64,000 nt of DNA from Stromatinia cepivora (lineage: Eukaryota > Ascomycota > Leotiomycetes > Helotiales > Sclerotiniaceae), in contig RCTD01000003.1 in the NCBI GenBank assembly GCA_014898415.1, forward strand, positions 1,612,001 through 1,676,000, in the 5' to 3' direction. Below the pieces are notes generated by a model. That model was not told where the DNA came from and searched no databases. It was given only the letters and a program-made list of their open reading frames with translations. Made by a program: the position numbers and the translations under genes. This document shows, one piece after another, positions 25,404 through 36,917 of this stretch (positions are counted from its first letter, which is position 1; every line of letters starts with the position of its first letter).

Positions 25404-25589
25404 TATTGGACAAACTTCGTAAAGGGATGTATATACAAAATACATATAAAATAAAGATGGTTCTATTATTCTATCTAACCCCTTTGTATAACGGGGTTCT
25501 ACTAATCTATATAGACGCTGCCATCCCACTTACGATGTGGGGGAAACACGTGATGGTGTCACGTGTTTCGTCAGTCATGTGTTCCAACA
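25404..25589 (-). repeat. Copia LTR, right (5' LTR in element orientation)
   Basis: This 186-bp LTR has a preserved outer (right) half rich in CACGTG, GTGGGGG and CGTCAGTC sequence. Its inner (left) third is shifted to A/T. It ends TTCCAACA, followed by the target duplication attat at 25590-25594. Confidence 0.92.
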
Positions 25590-26876
25590 ATTATATTTGT
25601 TCGAATGATACTCCTTTTTCCAGAATAACTTTTTATCCTATATTTTGTTATCTTTTTTAACATCAAATTTTCTATTAATATTATTATTCTTGAAAGTAAA
25701 GGGGTCCTTGTAAAAAATAGGGGAAGAAATATTTCCATAATCACTCTAATGATATAATTTGTGAAATGAAAAACACTTATTATCATAATGACTTGATAAC
25801 CAGTTATTGTTATAATTAAAATACCAGATATCGAATCAATCATCCTTCTTTTATCCAATCTGTGATATAAATATAATGAGATTGGTATCCTTTATAAATA
25901 TCGGGATATGAATTCGAAGCTCTATTGATAAATGCCGATGAATAATCAGTATTTGTGTATATTCCGATTTGATTATTTCTATATTACATCCTAGAACAAT
26001 TATATTCTGAATATATTCTTTGGGATCTTTATATTGTCGAATATCTTCAATGATATATTTGAGATGCTTCAGTTTCTTCAAGGTTATATTTAATGATATA
26101 CGAAAACGGTTTTCCAGTTTTGTATACTAATTTTCAATACTTGCTTTAAGACCAGTTTATATTGTATTCGAGATTTTGTTAATATATTATAACTCAGTTT
26201 TACCTTTCAAGTATTGATCCAATTGAACAATAACAATATAAATAACAAATAAATCATTCAGTATATCAATCGATTTAACCTTTATGCATACTGTAAATAA
26301 ATATATATTGTAATAGACAATCTTATTATCGATAATTTCCATAAAGGATTCAATTTCATTATTTGGATTTAGAAAGTCTATATCTTGCAGACGAAAATAT
26401 ATGGCACCATCCCTATTATATTATTATTATAATAAAATTTGAATAGTAATTAACAATTATTGAAACTGTTTTGTAGAAAATATTATATTAATAGTAATAG
26501 CCATCTTATTAAAAGCTTCTTGATTTGTATCACCAGGAAGTTTTTAATGTTCTGAAAATAAAGTTGATATTGATAATATCAGATCGTAATCTTTGTTTAA
26601 GAATTGTAATAATATTGATAATATGGATTATACAATATCAGCAATTTTTGTATAATTATTATACTAATCAAAAGGTATTATAGATATTGATTAAGGATAG
26701 ATCAATGTAAGGGAAATATTCGTAGATATTGAAAAAAAACCAGTTTAATTGTTTATTACTATTCCATTTCGTATCTTTTGTATAAATCAAGTAATTATAT
26801 AAAGTTGTTCAAATAATAATTTGTCTTTTGTTTTGAATTGTTCGATAAGGAATTTCTCGATCAGAAATACTTTTGT
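25590..26876 (-). pseudogene. gypsy-1 segment between the nested elements, with gag-like relic
   Basis: This is the part of gypsy-1 between the copia and gypsy-2 insertions. A minus-strand frame at 25851-26081 includes a block like LIIHRHLSIELRIHIP that resembles a gag segment. That position, upstream of the protease relic in element orientation, is right for gag. Stops abound and no ORF is intact. Confidence 0.5.
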
Positions 26877-27158
26877 TGTGACGCACAAGAGCCGTAGTAG
26901 AGCTGAATAAATAGGGTCAATTATATTCTTTAGAATCTACAACTGAAGAATTATGGCTCGTAAAAAACGATTAGATATATATATACAAATACCCATTTAT
27001 AAACTGTAGGGTTGTGTATATATATTATTAAAATCATCATTTTACTATACTAAATCGTATAAATCATAACGCATATATACAGATGATCAGTTTATTAATA
27101 GATGTGGGAGATAAAAGGTATTATATAATTAGCCTCCTATGATTCATAATTCATAACA
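26877..27158 (-). repeat. gypsy-2 LTR, left (3' LTR in element orientation)
   Basis: This 282-bp LTR opens TGTGACGCAC, with the first 60 or so bases preserved relative to the right copy (which begins tataatatac). Towards the inside it is shifted to A/T. It ends CATAACA. Confidence 0.92.
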
Positions 27159-27172
27159 CTATTCCCCCCTTC
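27159..27172 (-). promoter_or_regulatory. gypsy-2 polypurine tract
   Basis: Immediately inside the 3' LTR, the minus strand reads gaaggggggaatag, abutting the LTR end. This is the expected place and composition for the primer of plus-strand DNA synthesis. The G-run has escaped the surrounding A/T shift. Confidence 0.65.
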
Positions 27173-27260
27173 GGAAAAACTCGTCTTCGAGTGTTTCACT
27201 CCTCTGTTCCATTATTATTTCATCGGAAACCAGATTTTGTAAAGGTTTATGAACTTTAAA

Positions 27261-27620
27261 TCAATTAAATTGATCATTTTGGTTGATTTAGTCAATTTAT
27301 TAGAAATTGACCAAATTGACCAAATTAATCGACCAAATTGATCAAAATAACGAATGAATTGACCAAATCGACCAAATTGACCAAAATGACGAATGAATTG
27401 ATCAAATCGACCAAATCGTTCATCAATTGGTTAAATTAATATTGATTTGTATTCTCCTTGATTTGGGGAACCTCTGAAAGGAAAAAGTTTCAATAGAAAA
27501 GGGAAGGAGGTTGAATTATAGTATAGTGATGATGAATGATTAATATAATCAATTCCGAAATCAACCAAATTAATCAACCAAATTGATCAAATCAATCAAA
27601 TTGAACGAAATCGATAGGGA
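27261..27620. repeat. Imperfect short tandem repeats (ACCAAATT/GACCAAAT units) in gypsy-2
   Basis: Units such as gaccaaatt, gaccaaatc and gatcaaatt recur many times in two clusters, about 27295-27420 and 27570-27610. They lie in the non-coding 3' part of gypsy-2 near its polypurine tract. No coding role is visible. Confidence 0.7.
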
Positions 27621-28679
27621 TGATATTATATTTTGTTTTTATTATGTTTAAACTTCCTTTTGTATAATTTTTGAAATAATTATAAATATGAATTTTTTGA
27701 AATATATTGCCTTCGTATTATCTTGGTGGTAACAGTTTGTCTGTTGTATAAAGTTCGGGCTATATATATATACAATCAAATTCTCTCTAATTTGTATGGG
27801 TTTTCAATCCTTTCACAATCGTATACATATGCATCATTATAAAATTATAATATCTAGTTTACTGTATTAAAGAACACTTTTCTTTCCTTTAGTTTCATAA
27901 ATGAATCGTTATCCATATAATTATAATTATCCTTTCCGCTTTTATAGAGTTTTATTTAATCAATTAATCGATTGGGAGGATTAGGTAATGTTGGATTGGC
28001 TAGGTGAAAATCGTATAGGAGGTATAATAATGTTTTAAAATCGGAAATAGGATATTAGATAAGATTAATATTGTTATTAAGTTATAAGATTTTATATAAT
28101 AGGATTTTTTGTATTTTTTTTATTACTAAAACCTTCTTCATTTTCTATTCCGAATTATCAGTTATATTAATAGACAGAAATGATTTGAATATCTGATTAG
28201 GAAAAGGATCGTTATATATTTTGTATAATCGATTTAAAAGGAAAATAGGATGAATTTTCATTGTAATCAGAAATTCGAATTTAAAAGAACTTTTAGATCA
28301 ATCAATGATCTTGAATTTTCCTTGAATTAAGAAGTCCAATTTCTTGAATAGTTTCTGGGTAGGATAACTTTTCATATTGAATTATATATAATCTCCGATA
28401 TCAAAATCAATTTTATATCGATGAATATTCATAGATTTCAATATTTTGGCTTAGACATGTAATAAGTTTTCTTTTGTTTATACAAAAGCTAATCTATTAT
28501 ATTCTATGTATATACAGATATCATATATATTCATATCATCTATTGATTTATTAATATTTTCCTTTTATTTTTATGTATATTTCAATATATATCTGTATAA
28601 AGTTTTGTAAAATATAAGCCCTTTTAAGGAATTATATAGAAGAATAAATTATGTATAATCCATTATAGATAGGAATTCT

Positions 28680-28880
28680 GATCAATTGTTTTGATAGTAG
28701 TTAATAAACAATCTTAATTGCTGTTGAAGGTATTGATTATAGATTTCAATTTGATTATCAATTTGGGGATAGTGAGTAATAGATAATTTGAAATCGGTTC
28801 CTAGGATTTGACTGAATTCCTTCCAGAACTGTGATATGAATTGAAGGCCGTAATCCGATATTATAATGTTAGGGGGATTA
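28680..28880 (-). pseudogene. gypsy-2 integrase core relic
   Basis: On the minus strand one frame reads DYGLQFISQFWKEFSQILG, then LSITHYPQIDNQIEIYNQYL, the region of the second catalytic Asp and the HPQTDG motif of gypsy integrases. It hits a TGA where the family usually has Trp, the change expected from one G-to-A transition. The fragment is bounded by other stops. Confidence 0.75.
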
Positions 28881-30562
28881 TAATATTAATATATATAGTA
28901 GAAATATAATTATATTTGAATTCAAGTATCGATTAATTTATAATAAGATATGAAAATAGTTTGTTTCATTAATTAATCAATAATAACTAAAATATTATCA
29001 TATCCATATTTATCTTTATTAAAGTTATAGTAATTTATAGTAATATATTGTTATATTTGATTAGAAATCGAAAATAGATATAATAAATCGAAGATATAAT
29101 TATATAGAACGGAATTGTATTTGCAGATATGATAATTGTATATATATCTGATTACAGTATTATATATTCTAAACTAATAATATTATTGAAATAATAAAAG
29201 ATAGATTTTGTTTATATCAGGATGAATAATGGAAATAGAATTATAGGTTTTATAAATTAGATAAATTCGAAGATTATCGATATTAGGTATTATTAGGCGG
29301 TTATTGTAAAGCAAAAGGTTATTTTGGAGTGATATATATTTGTGATTTTGGGTAGCTTATATTCTGAATATTAATAAGCTATCTATAGTTTTATTTGTTT
29401 CAATAATATAATTAATTAAATCGAATTGAAGAACGATTTTATTTAAATTGATACTAATAATTATTATTTTATCTGGATAGTGCTTTTATAAAGCTTTTCT
29501 TATGATTTCGATATCAATTTGGTTGTCTTTAATAAACTATTGAAGGTGATTCTTTTTCTTGATATAATTCTAAAGATCCAATTTGTTGATTCGATAAATT
29601 AAAATATTAGCGAAAAGATTATCTTTTCTAGGGCGATATATAATAATAAAATTATAATCAATTAGAACTTTTATTCAATAAACTTATCAAGTATTAAAAG
29701 TCTTAATAATTATAAAATATTCGAAGGCCTTATAATCAATATAAACCTTGATTTTATATAGTAAACCGGCAAATTCTGTTCTTCAATAATTGAAAAATCA
29801 AATGATTAACAGCATTTCCTTATTATAAACTTTGTAGTTCAGTTTAGCAATAATTATGATCTTAAAGAAATAAATTATAGAAAACCAATCTTCGCCATAC
29901 TGTTGTAATAATATACTAGTAATTACCTTATCAGATACATCTGTTTCGAGTATACAAGGGAATCGGTGATTATAATATTACAAAAACGGAGCAGAGATAA
30001 ACTTTTTCTTCAAAATATTGAATACGTTTTAGTATACTTTGTTGAATACAAATTTAATATTTGTTTTAATGAATTCGTTAAAAGATTTCGTTATTATATT
30101 ATAATCCTTAATGAATTATTAATAAAAATTACAAAAACCGAGGAATGATTAAATTCCTTTCATTATTATCGGAAAGGTCCAATTCTCAACTACCTCAATC
30201 TTTTCAGGGTTCATCTTTATTTTTTTAATAGAAATAATAAAATCCAAATATTTAATATATATAACATTGAATTCGTATTTCTTGAAATCCGTTTGTAGAT
30301 CAGTAGCTTCTAATCGTTCGAAAATTAGTTTAATATAAATTTGATACTTTTCTTTGTTCTCAAAATAGATTAGAATATTATCGAGATATACTATATAAAA
30401 GATATCTAGATAATCGAATAGAATATCATTTATATAATACTAATAGGTTACAGGATTATTCGTTAATCCGAATAATATAACCTTACATTTGTATAATCTG
30501 TATTGGATTTGGAAGATAATATATTCTTCCGAAACAGAATTCATTTTTATGTAATAAAAAGC

Positions 30563-30988
30563 TTAACGAATATTGAATTTGATAAAGATTTTAGTATCGG
30601 AAAGCCGAGAAAATGTTTTATTGATCAAAGGGAGGGGATATTGATCCTTATATATTAAGGAATTCAATAATCTGAAGTTTATATAGAATCTCAAATTATT
30701 ATTGGGTTTCTTAACGAATAAAATGGATGCAGTATAAAGGGCTTGATTAAATTCAATGAAACCTTTGTTGAAATTATCCATAATATATTCTTTGACGATT
30801 TTCAATTGTTCCAAGGATATCTTGTAAAATGGATTATAGTGTAAGATTTGTTTTCCTTTATCTTTCAATATAATTTTATAATTATAAGATCGGTTAGGGG
30901 GCAAGATATTTGATTTATATTTGAAAAAGGTTTGATAATATTGTTGATATTCGGATGGTATTTTAGATTCTAAATCGATTTCGATCAA
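30563..30988 (-). pseudogene. gypsy-2 reverse transcriptase fragment
   Basis: This 141-codon open stretch starts the RT domain: LPPNRSYNYKIILKDKGK, then YKISLEQLKIVKEYIMDNF, KGFIEFNQALYTASILFVKK and NNLRFYINFRLLNSLIYKDQ, YPLPLINKTF and ending IFIKFNIR (family FTKLDLR). The fragment ends in a stop, before the YxDD catalytic motif. Family residues are replaced in the direction expected of G-to-A changes (for example FYINFR for FCVDYR). Confidence 0.87.
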
Positions 30989-33678
30989 TGTTTGATCAAA
31001 TTTTTTTTGAACTTTTGTATTCTTAAATTCGGTTAGGGTAATCAGTACTTTTTCTTTTGTATATCATTCGTTTTGTTGAAAATCTATCATATTATCAAGT
31101 TCTTTTAGAGTAATAATAAAAAATTCAGTTTGTTTATTTTTTTTATATTTTAATTGGAATTTATCGGGTTTGAATATGTATAGATCGAGGATTTCGGACG
31201 ATATATAAAGAAAGCATTTGTAAATCTATAATAGTAATATAATTGATTGAAAAGAAAATAAATTGAACTTAAAAGGAATCAGGATCTTTTTCTTTTCAAT
31301 AAGAATCTGTATTATATTTATATTTGAAGGTTCTTATTATACATCACCAATTGTAATTGATCTATTCAATTGTGAATCTTTTCGATTTCAATATTCTTCA
31401 AGTTAATCATTTTATCGATTAATATTTTGTTAGACTAATCGATCGATCTTCTGTTTACAAAAAAATGATTAAATAACAAAAAGATTATTCGAATAGAAAA
31501 TGATACAAAATCTTTCTTTAGGTTATTCAAAATATTTATTAAAGCAATCAAATTTCACTCGAATCTTTAATAATCAAAATCTACCTAAAATAATATTATA
31601 ATTCTTTAATTCAGTAATAAGGAAAGGGATAAAAGATTATTTACAATCATCGACTATTAAATTAAAGAATGTGAAATAAATAATAGTATAGCCTTATATA
31701 TTATTATACTCTTTAACTTCAATTGAAACTTCAAGCAATATAATTCTAAATTTAAATATAGGAAATAAACAAATAAGGAGTATAATATTAATAAAAACGA
31801 ATCCATTTGTTCCAAAATCAATAAATACTTTTGATTGATAAATGTAACCATTTTTCGAAAGGTTGCAAAGAAATATAAATGTTTCTCCTTTTATAAACTT
31901 GATTAGATTAAGAAATTTTATATCCTATATAATATTTAGGATAAAAATGAAGTCTAAACATTTGATTTTAAATGTTTTTCTTTTTCTAAACAAATATTCT
32001 ATATAATTTCAACTATAACTTCTAAATTAAAGTTTTCTTTGGTATCCCGATATTCTTCGAATTCTTTTGCTTTTTCTTATACCATCTCGATTTTATTAAG
32101 GTTATCGATATAAAGTGTTGATGTATATACTACTCCAGGAAAGGGAGAGGGCAATAAACATTTGAAGTTTGAATGATTATTGGATACAGCAGGGCCGATA
32201 TATCCAGAAGGAGTATTCCAGAGTAGAAATAGTTTCGGGAATATAAAGGTTCCAAAATTAGAGCTATTAAAGTTCCGAAAGGATTGCAAGGGGTTTGTAA
32301 TAATTATTAGTTTACAAATAATTATAGGGGCTTCTCGATTAATGTAATATCAATTTCATTTTTATAATGAAACTTTGTTTTGATCTACTTTAATAAATAT
32401 ATTCGCGAATTCTTCTATAATCTTGTAATCCTTAATGGGTATTGTTACTACTCGTAAAAGAAAATCGGAAATCTTTTGTTCAAGATCCCTGAATAGGATT
32501 TTATTGTTGGTAATCTCCGTTTGAATAACAAATAATCTGAATTTCTTATACTATTCTAGGAAATTGCTATATCGAATTGTATTAAGTATAATCCACATCT
32601 CGTATTGAAAGTGAGCATCATCGATTTCGGCCGGGTTCCGATAAATCGTTGCAAATTGTTTGATTAATTCGAGTACTATGAATCGGGGTATTTATATATA
32701 AAGAGTATAACAATATATTTATGCTTCTGATTCGGTTTGGTCGATTATGTATGCGCGGTGTTGCGTTTCATTCTTAAGTGATGTAGTATACAGTTCGAAT
32801 TGTTTTATGACCAATAATTGCTACAAACTAGTTTTAGGTTTAATACTATCGTTAAGTTTAATAGTAAAATTTGTGGGTTTTGGTGTATATATATCTTACT
32901 GCGAATTGTGATTGGTGTGGGAATACGATCTTGACCGATTAGATCGGCTTTTTAAATGAAAGGACCCTTAATTATTAAATAGATTATTATTTCCTAAAAG
33001 GGAAGGAGAATCCTTGAAGAATTTCTAATAATCAGGTTGTCTAATCGAAGTTTTCTTCCTCTAACTTCGGGATCTTTGGGTTTGCTTGGATGAAGATCCT
33101 TGAATTTCGATTAAAGGAATAAAAGGAATCCCAGGTACTACTATTGATCTGGATACCTATATAGATATTATTTGGGGTTTAGAAGGAGGCTACATTGTTG
33201 CAAAGTTCATTGTTATTATAGCTTTCAATTATCGATTCTCCTTTTTCAAATTTATAATTATTGTATAGAAATCTTGTAGTTATAATGATGATTCAAAAGA
33301 AATAATTGAATCGCTGGGAGTATCAGTTTTATATATTGGAATCTTTTCTTTATTAATCTTTTTTCTTCCAATAATAATGTTATTTAATCCTGTATTCATA
33401 TTTTCTTCGAAGGGTTATTGAAATAATTGAGGAGAAGGAAAGGGTTCCTTAGAATATACTTTCGAAGGTTCGAAGCGTATAGAAGGAGGAATTCGTTGCA
33501 TTATGAAAGTGATAATATACTTCTAAAGATATTTATATCTTTATCAATTAGATCGGAATAAATCTTTTTCCTCTAAATATAACATTTATAAAAGTTCATT
33601 TAAAAAAGTATTATTAAAATAAAATATTATTTAAAAGATCATCAGATAGCCAGATACTTATAAATAAATTGTAAATAA

Positions 33679-33960
33679 TATAATATACAAAAACCGTAAT
33701 AGAACTGAATAAATAAAATCAATTATATTCTTTAGAATCTACAATTGAAGAATTATGGCTTATAAAAAGCAATTAAATATATATATACAAATACCTATTC
33801 ATAAGCTACAGGGTTATACGTATGTATTATTAGGGTTACCATTTTATTATACTAAATCGCATGAATCGTAATGCATATGCACGGACGATCAGTTCATCAA
33901 TGGATGTGGGAGATAAGAGGTATCACGTGGTTAGCCTCCTGTGGTTCACGATTCGTGACA
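33679..33960 (-). repeat. gypsy-2 LTR, right (5' LTR in element orientation)
   Basis: This 282-bp LTR has a preserved outer (right) half with sequence such as GCACGGACGATCAG and TATCACGTGGTTAG. Its first 60 or so bases, facing the element interior, are shifted to A/T. It ends CGTGACA, followed by tttgt at 33961-33965. Confidence 0.92.
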
Positions 33961-34223
33961 TTTGTAATAATATCTTGAAAAAGATCGATATAAGATACTC
34001 TGGCGTTTGTAATACTCTTATCGCTTATATCTGAATTCATAAATACCCTACTTCAAAAGTATTCCGATCCTCTTTCAATATACAGAATATAATAAAAACA
34101 GATATTAAATAACTTAAAAGAAAAAATTTGATTACTTGAAAAAGATATATCAATTAACTACCTAACATTTGATACTAATGGAATTGTTATTGATAAAAAA
34201 GTTCTAAAGGATTTACTACCATT

Positions 34224-34335
34224 TAATACAAAGTTGTATTGTGTAAAAAGAATAAAGATTAGAAGCAGTAGGGTAAATCCTATCTAAAGTAAGATCTCCC
34301 GTTTAGTAAGCTAAGCTAATGACTAATTGGTAACA
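34224..34335 (-). repeat. gypsy-1 LTR, right (5' LTR in element orientation)
   Basis: This is the 112-bp partner of the LTR at 13797. It begins TAATACAAAG where the left copy has TGGTACAAAG, then retains G/C over most of the rest. It ends GGTAACA, followed by the target duplication gaaga (34336-34340). Confidence 0.88.
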
Positions 34336-34340
34336 GAAGA

Positions 34341-35753
34341 TATTAAATTTAAGCTTGTTCCCGTACGCAATGACTCCCGCTCGGTTATTACAGTACTAGA
34401 CCACAGCTATTTGCTGAATGGATTATCACACCAAAACTCATTAACTTCAATAAATCATTAAAACTTTTTTTAATAAAATATCTTTCAAATTCAAGATTTC
34501 AAGTATTTCCATCTAAATAATTAATTAAAAATTTTGAGATTTATTTTTGCGATTTTTCTAAATTATATAATCAAGATAGAAAATTAATAAAATAAATTTA
34601 ATCTAATTTTTATAGAGAAAATCAAGAAAAATAAAAGTTTTAATTTTAAATTATTATTGTTCGATGAATAATTTTTTTAGTTTTTAAATTTTATTATATA
34701 TAATCTTTATATAAAAATAATTAATTTTCTAAAAGGATTTTGTTATTGAATTTTTTATTATATCAAAATATTCAAATGAAAACTATATATTTTGGTTGTT
34801 TTTGGTGTAAGATTGGGTATCGACTAATATAAGTGGAGGGGTGCTGAAATTTTATCTACGAAATTTTTATATGTATAGCCTTATTTGTTTCAACATGAGA
34901 TCTAAATCTCACAATTCGATTCAGTTTATTGGGCATCTATTCGAATTTCAATTGATTATGTTTAAATTTCTAGAGCGTCTACAATATATCTACAAAATCA
35001 CCGCTCCCATATCCAACAGCTGCCTTGATACCCAAATCTCCAAAATCCACACTCCGAAGCACTGTGATCTTGTCGGGGCTCTTCTTTTCTTGCCTGATTG
35101 AACATATCTAAACAATATCTATATATGCCAGAGTGCTACCGAGATATATATCGAAATGTGAACTGCCTAGTATTGAGAGCCACAGCAAATTTGTACCATT
35201 TATTAAAACCACCACCTATAATCACCGTCCTTAATACCGACAAAGTCAATTTTGTTTGAACAGGTCTCCTGCGTTTCTTAGTTTCCTAAGTTTCAATCAC
35301 GCACAAATTGGCGGAAAAATTCAGTGATAAGACTGATTTATTCGAGGTTCTCTGGTCATTTTAATGCCTCTTTTGTGTGGTTCATATAACCTTACTGAAA
35401 AATGCCTTGAGCCGATATCAAGGAAAATCTATACGCAGGTAAACCAGCGAGCTTCATATGCTGTAAACTTGGGTCGAATTTGTGCATTCAAAATTGAACC
35501 AATACTTCACCAAATCAAGCCGCAAAGAGAACCCTCAACCTCCACTGTCTGACGCTCTTGCGTGATGGCCATTAGATAGACTCCTTTGCCAGAAGAAAAG
35601 ATGATTCAATTAGTAGTAAGAGGCATTTCTCAATATAGAGAAGAGACGACCAAGAAGGGAAAATACCAGGCTACTTACTGCTTCATAATATTCTCAAGTT
35701 CCGTCGTAATGAGAGCTGTGTTGTGTATTGAAGTATCGTAATTGTAGCATGAA
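34341..35753. other. Gene-poor flank right of the island, with an AT-rich block
   Basis: The first part returns to ordinary composition (to about 34430). A very AT-rich block of about 380 bp follows (34430-34808), with the short inverted motif ACACCAAAA at its left edge and TTTTGGTGT at its right. The rest is unremarkable. ORFs at 34841-35101 and 35364-35552 show no family features. Confidence 0.4.
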
Positions 35754-35851
35754 TTTGGCATTTGGCATTTGGCATTTGGCATTTGGCATTTGGCATTTGG
35801 CATTTGGCATTTGGCATTTGGCATTTGGCATTTGGCATTTGGCATCTGGCA
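35754..35851. repeat. Minisatellite, 7-bp unit TTTGGCA x13 plus one variant
   Basis: Thirteen perfect head-to-tail copies of TTTGGCA fill 35754-35844, and a final copy carries one T-to-C change (TCTGGCA). Because 7 is not a multiple of 3, all three frames stay open, giving a false WHLAFGI-repeat ORF at 35762-36232. Confidence 0.97.
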
Positions 35852-36915
35852 GTCGATGGAAATCCTATAGATGCATCAAAAGAAGGAAAAAGAGGTTATA
35901 ATATACCACGTCTATGTCTAGCGGTGTTGGGGGGAGGGGACGGGGCTCTCGGTAGTCCGGACTGCGGTCCGGGACGGGGGATTCCTGCTTCCATAACTCC
36001 TCTGATATATCTGATTCATTTGAAATTCGGTTCATTGAAGTTGACAAAAACCATCCTCAAAGATTCACAGTCTTTCGAGAATTATCAGTTCTTATTGGAC
36101 TTGGTTCCGACCTATAGGACCTCTTGGGAGGAGAAAAGCCAGTTGGCACAAAGTAATTTCGAAATAATTTCCTATCACATTCAGCTCCCAATCATCCACA
36201 TATGCTCCAACTTGCAGAGGGTCCGGCCTTGATGAGAACAAGCTCGAACATACAGTACTGCAAATTGCATCTCGAATATATATCATCCTATGCAATATGA
36301 AGACATCCGTCTCAACGGCGTGTAAACTCTCGATCAGGATAAGCGCGCGCACGGAGTGCCTAGACAAAATCCTAATGAAATATATGTAGTTCCGGCTGGA
36401 CTGGACTCGGTCGCGGAACGGGCCTCTTAGTCCAAAGGGACGATAAAAAAGAAATGTCTGTCTCTATTCTCCAATCATACAAAACAAACCGTGTTTCCGT
36501 TTCAGACCTCTCGCAGAGACAAAAACCAAAAACCCAAACAGCTTCCGCCGAAAATCCCCACACCGGGGAGTCCGAGCACGTGTACAAAACCAATGTCTGA
36601 CCCCAAGGGGAAGAGCTCTTCCCTTGTCCCTTGTCCCGACTCCCAAGCATCTAAATTAGGCATCATACGATATCAAGGCTTGTCAGTGAGCATTGTGTGC
36701 AAATCATTCGATAAGCTTTCCTATGCAAACTGGTGCCAAGAATCAAAATTTGGGATCTAAATGCATGCAACCCAGCCAATTGTGCCGAAGTTCCGACAGT
36801 TTACAGTTCTTGTACCTGCAGTGTTGCCGAATGACGATAGCGACGTTCATCATTCCCATTGTGTTTGAAACTCTGATTGTGAGCTCACTGGCTTAGTAAC
36901 TACTGAGCCATCGTC
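35852..36915. other. Gene-poor region between minisatellite and MITE
   Basis: GC-richer than its surroundings near 35930-36000, where a G-rich run is followed by a small perfect hairpin (stem ccggac/gtccgg, 35957-35972). Overlapping short ORFs on both strands at 36372-36760 have no recognisable domain. No gene is called. Confidence 0.35.
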
Positions 36916-36917
36916 GT

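Larger units (their letters stand above)
18764..25589 (-). mobile_element. Copia-type LTR retrotransposon nested in gypsy-1
   Basis: LTRs of equal length (186 bp) lie at 18764-18949 and 25404-25589, with termini TGTTGGA...TCCAACA where unmutated. The flanking 5 bp are attat on both sides (18759-18763 and 25590-25594). Relics read on the minus strand in copia order: gag at 23.9-24.5 kb, then RT at 20.8-21.3 kb, then RNase H at 20.06-20.54 kb. The element is 6826 bp. It splits gypsy-1 between its protease and gag relics, so it arrived later. It is heavily AT-mutated inside, with no intact ORF. It resembles the Ty1/copia elements of helotialean fungi by my recognition of the gag and RNase H blocks. 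Confidence 0.93.
26877..33960 (-). mobile_element. Second gypsy-type LTR retrotransposon (gypsy-2) nested in gypsy-1
   Basis: LTRs of 282 bp each lie at 26877-27158 and 33679-33960. The flanking 5 bp are tttgt on both sides (26872-26876 and 33961-33965). On the minus strand the order is: 5' LTR at the right, RT (30563-30988), integrase (about 28680-28880), polypurine tract (27159-27172) and 3' LTR at the left. It is 7084 bp in all. It interrupts gypsy-1 upstream of that element's gag. It is AT-mutated and stop-ridden. The RT and integrase look like a gypsy of the fungal chromovirus kind, but I cannot see a chromodomain. Confidence 0.93.
13797..34335 (-). mobile_element. Outer gypsy-type LTR retrotransposon (gypsy-1), carrying two nested elements
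   Basis: Matching 112-bp LTRs lie at 13797-13908 and 34224-34335. The left one runs TGGTACAAAG...GATAACA, and the right one differs only by transitions. The 5 bp outside both ends are gaaga (13792-13796 and 34336-34340), a target-site duplication. Removing the copia and gypsy-2 insertions and their duplications leaves about 6.6 kb, normal for a gypsy element. Pol relics read on the minus strand: integrase at 14466-14912, reverse transcriptase at about 16.4-17.0 kb, protease-like at about 17.3-17.9 kb, and gag-like at 25.6-26.1 kb beyond the copia insertion. The order gag-PR-RT-IN is gypsy order. Every domain is riddled with stops and the DNA is extremely AT-rich, as after RIP. It cannot encode functional proteins. 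Confidence 0.9.

Noticed and set aside
13797..34335. AT-rich 20-kb block as a possible regional centromere
   Set aside because: It resolves completely into three nested LTR elements with target duplications; no other centromere-like feature. It cannot be fully excluded without CENP-A data.
35754..35851. Possible CRISPR array
   Set aside because: The units are 7 bp head-to-tail with no spacers, and the genome is eukaryotic.
35957..35972. Hairpin with 6-bp GC stem and 4-base loop
   Set aside because: The stem is too short to be meaningful alone in a GC-rich patch.
35762..36232. 156-codon ORF with WHLAFGI repeats
   Set aside because: Produced by the 7-bp minisatellite, which stays open in all frames; the remainder is unrelated.
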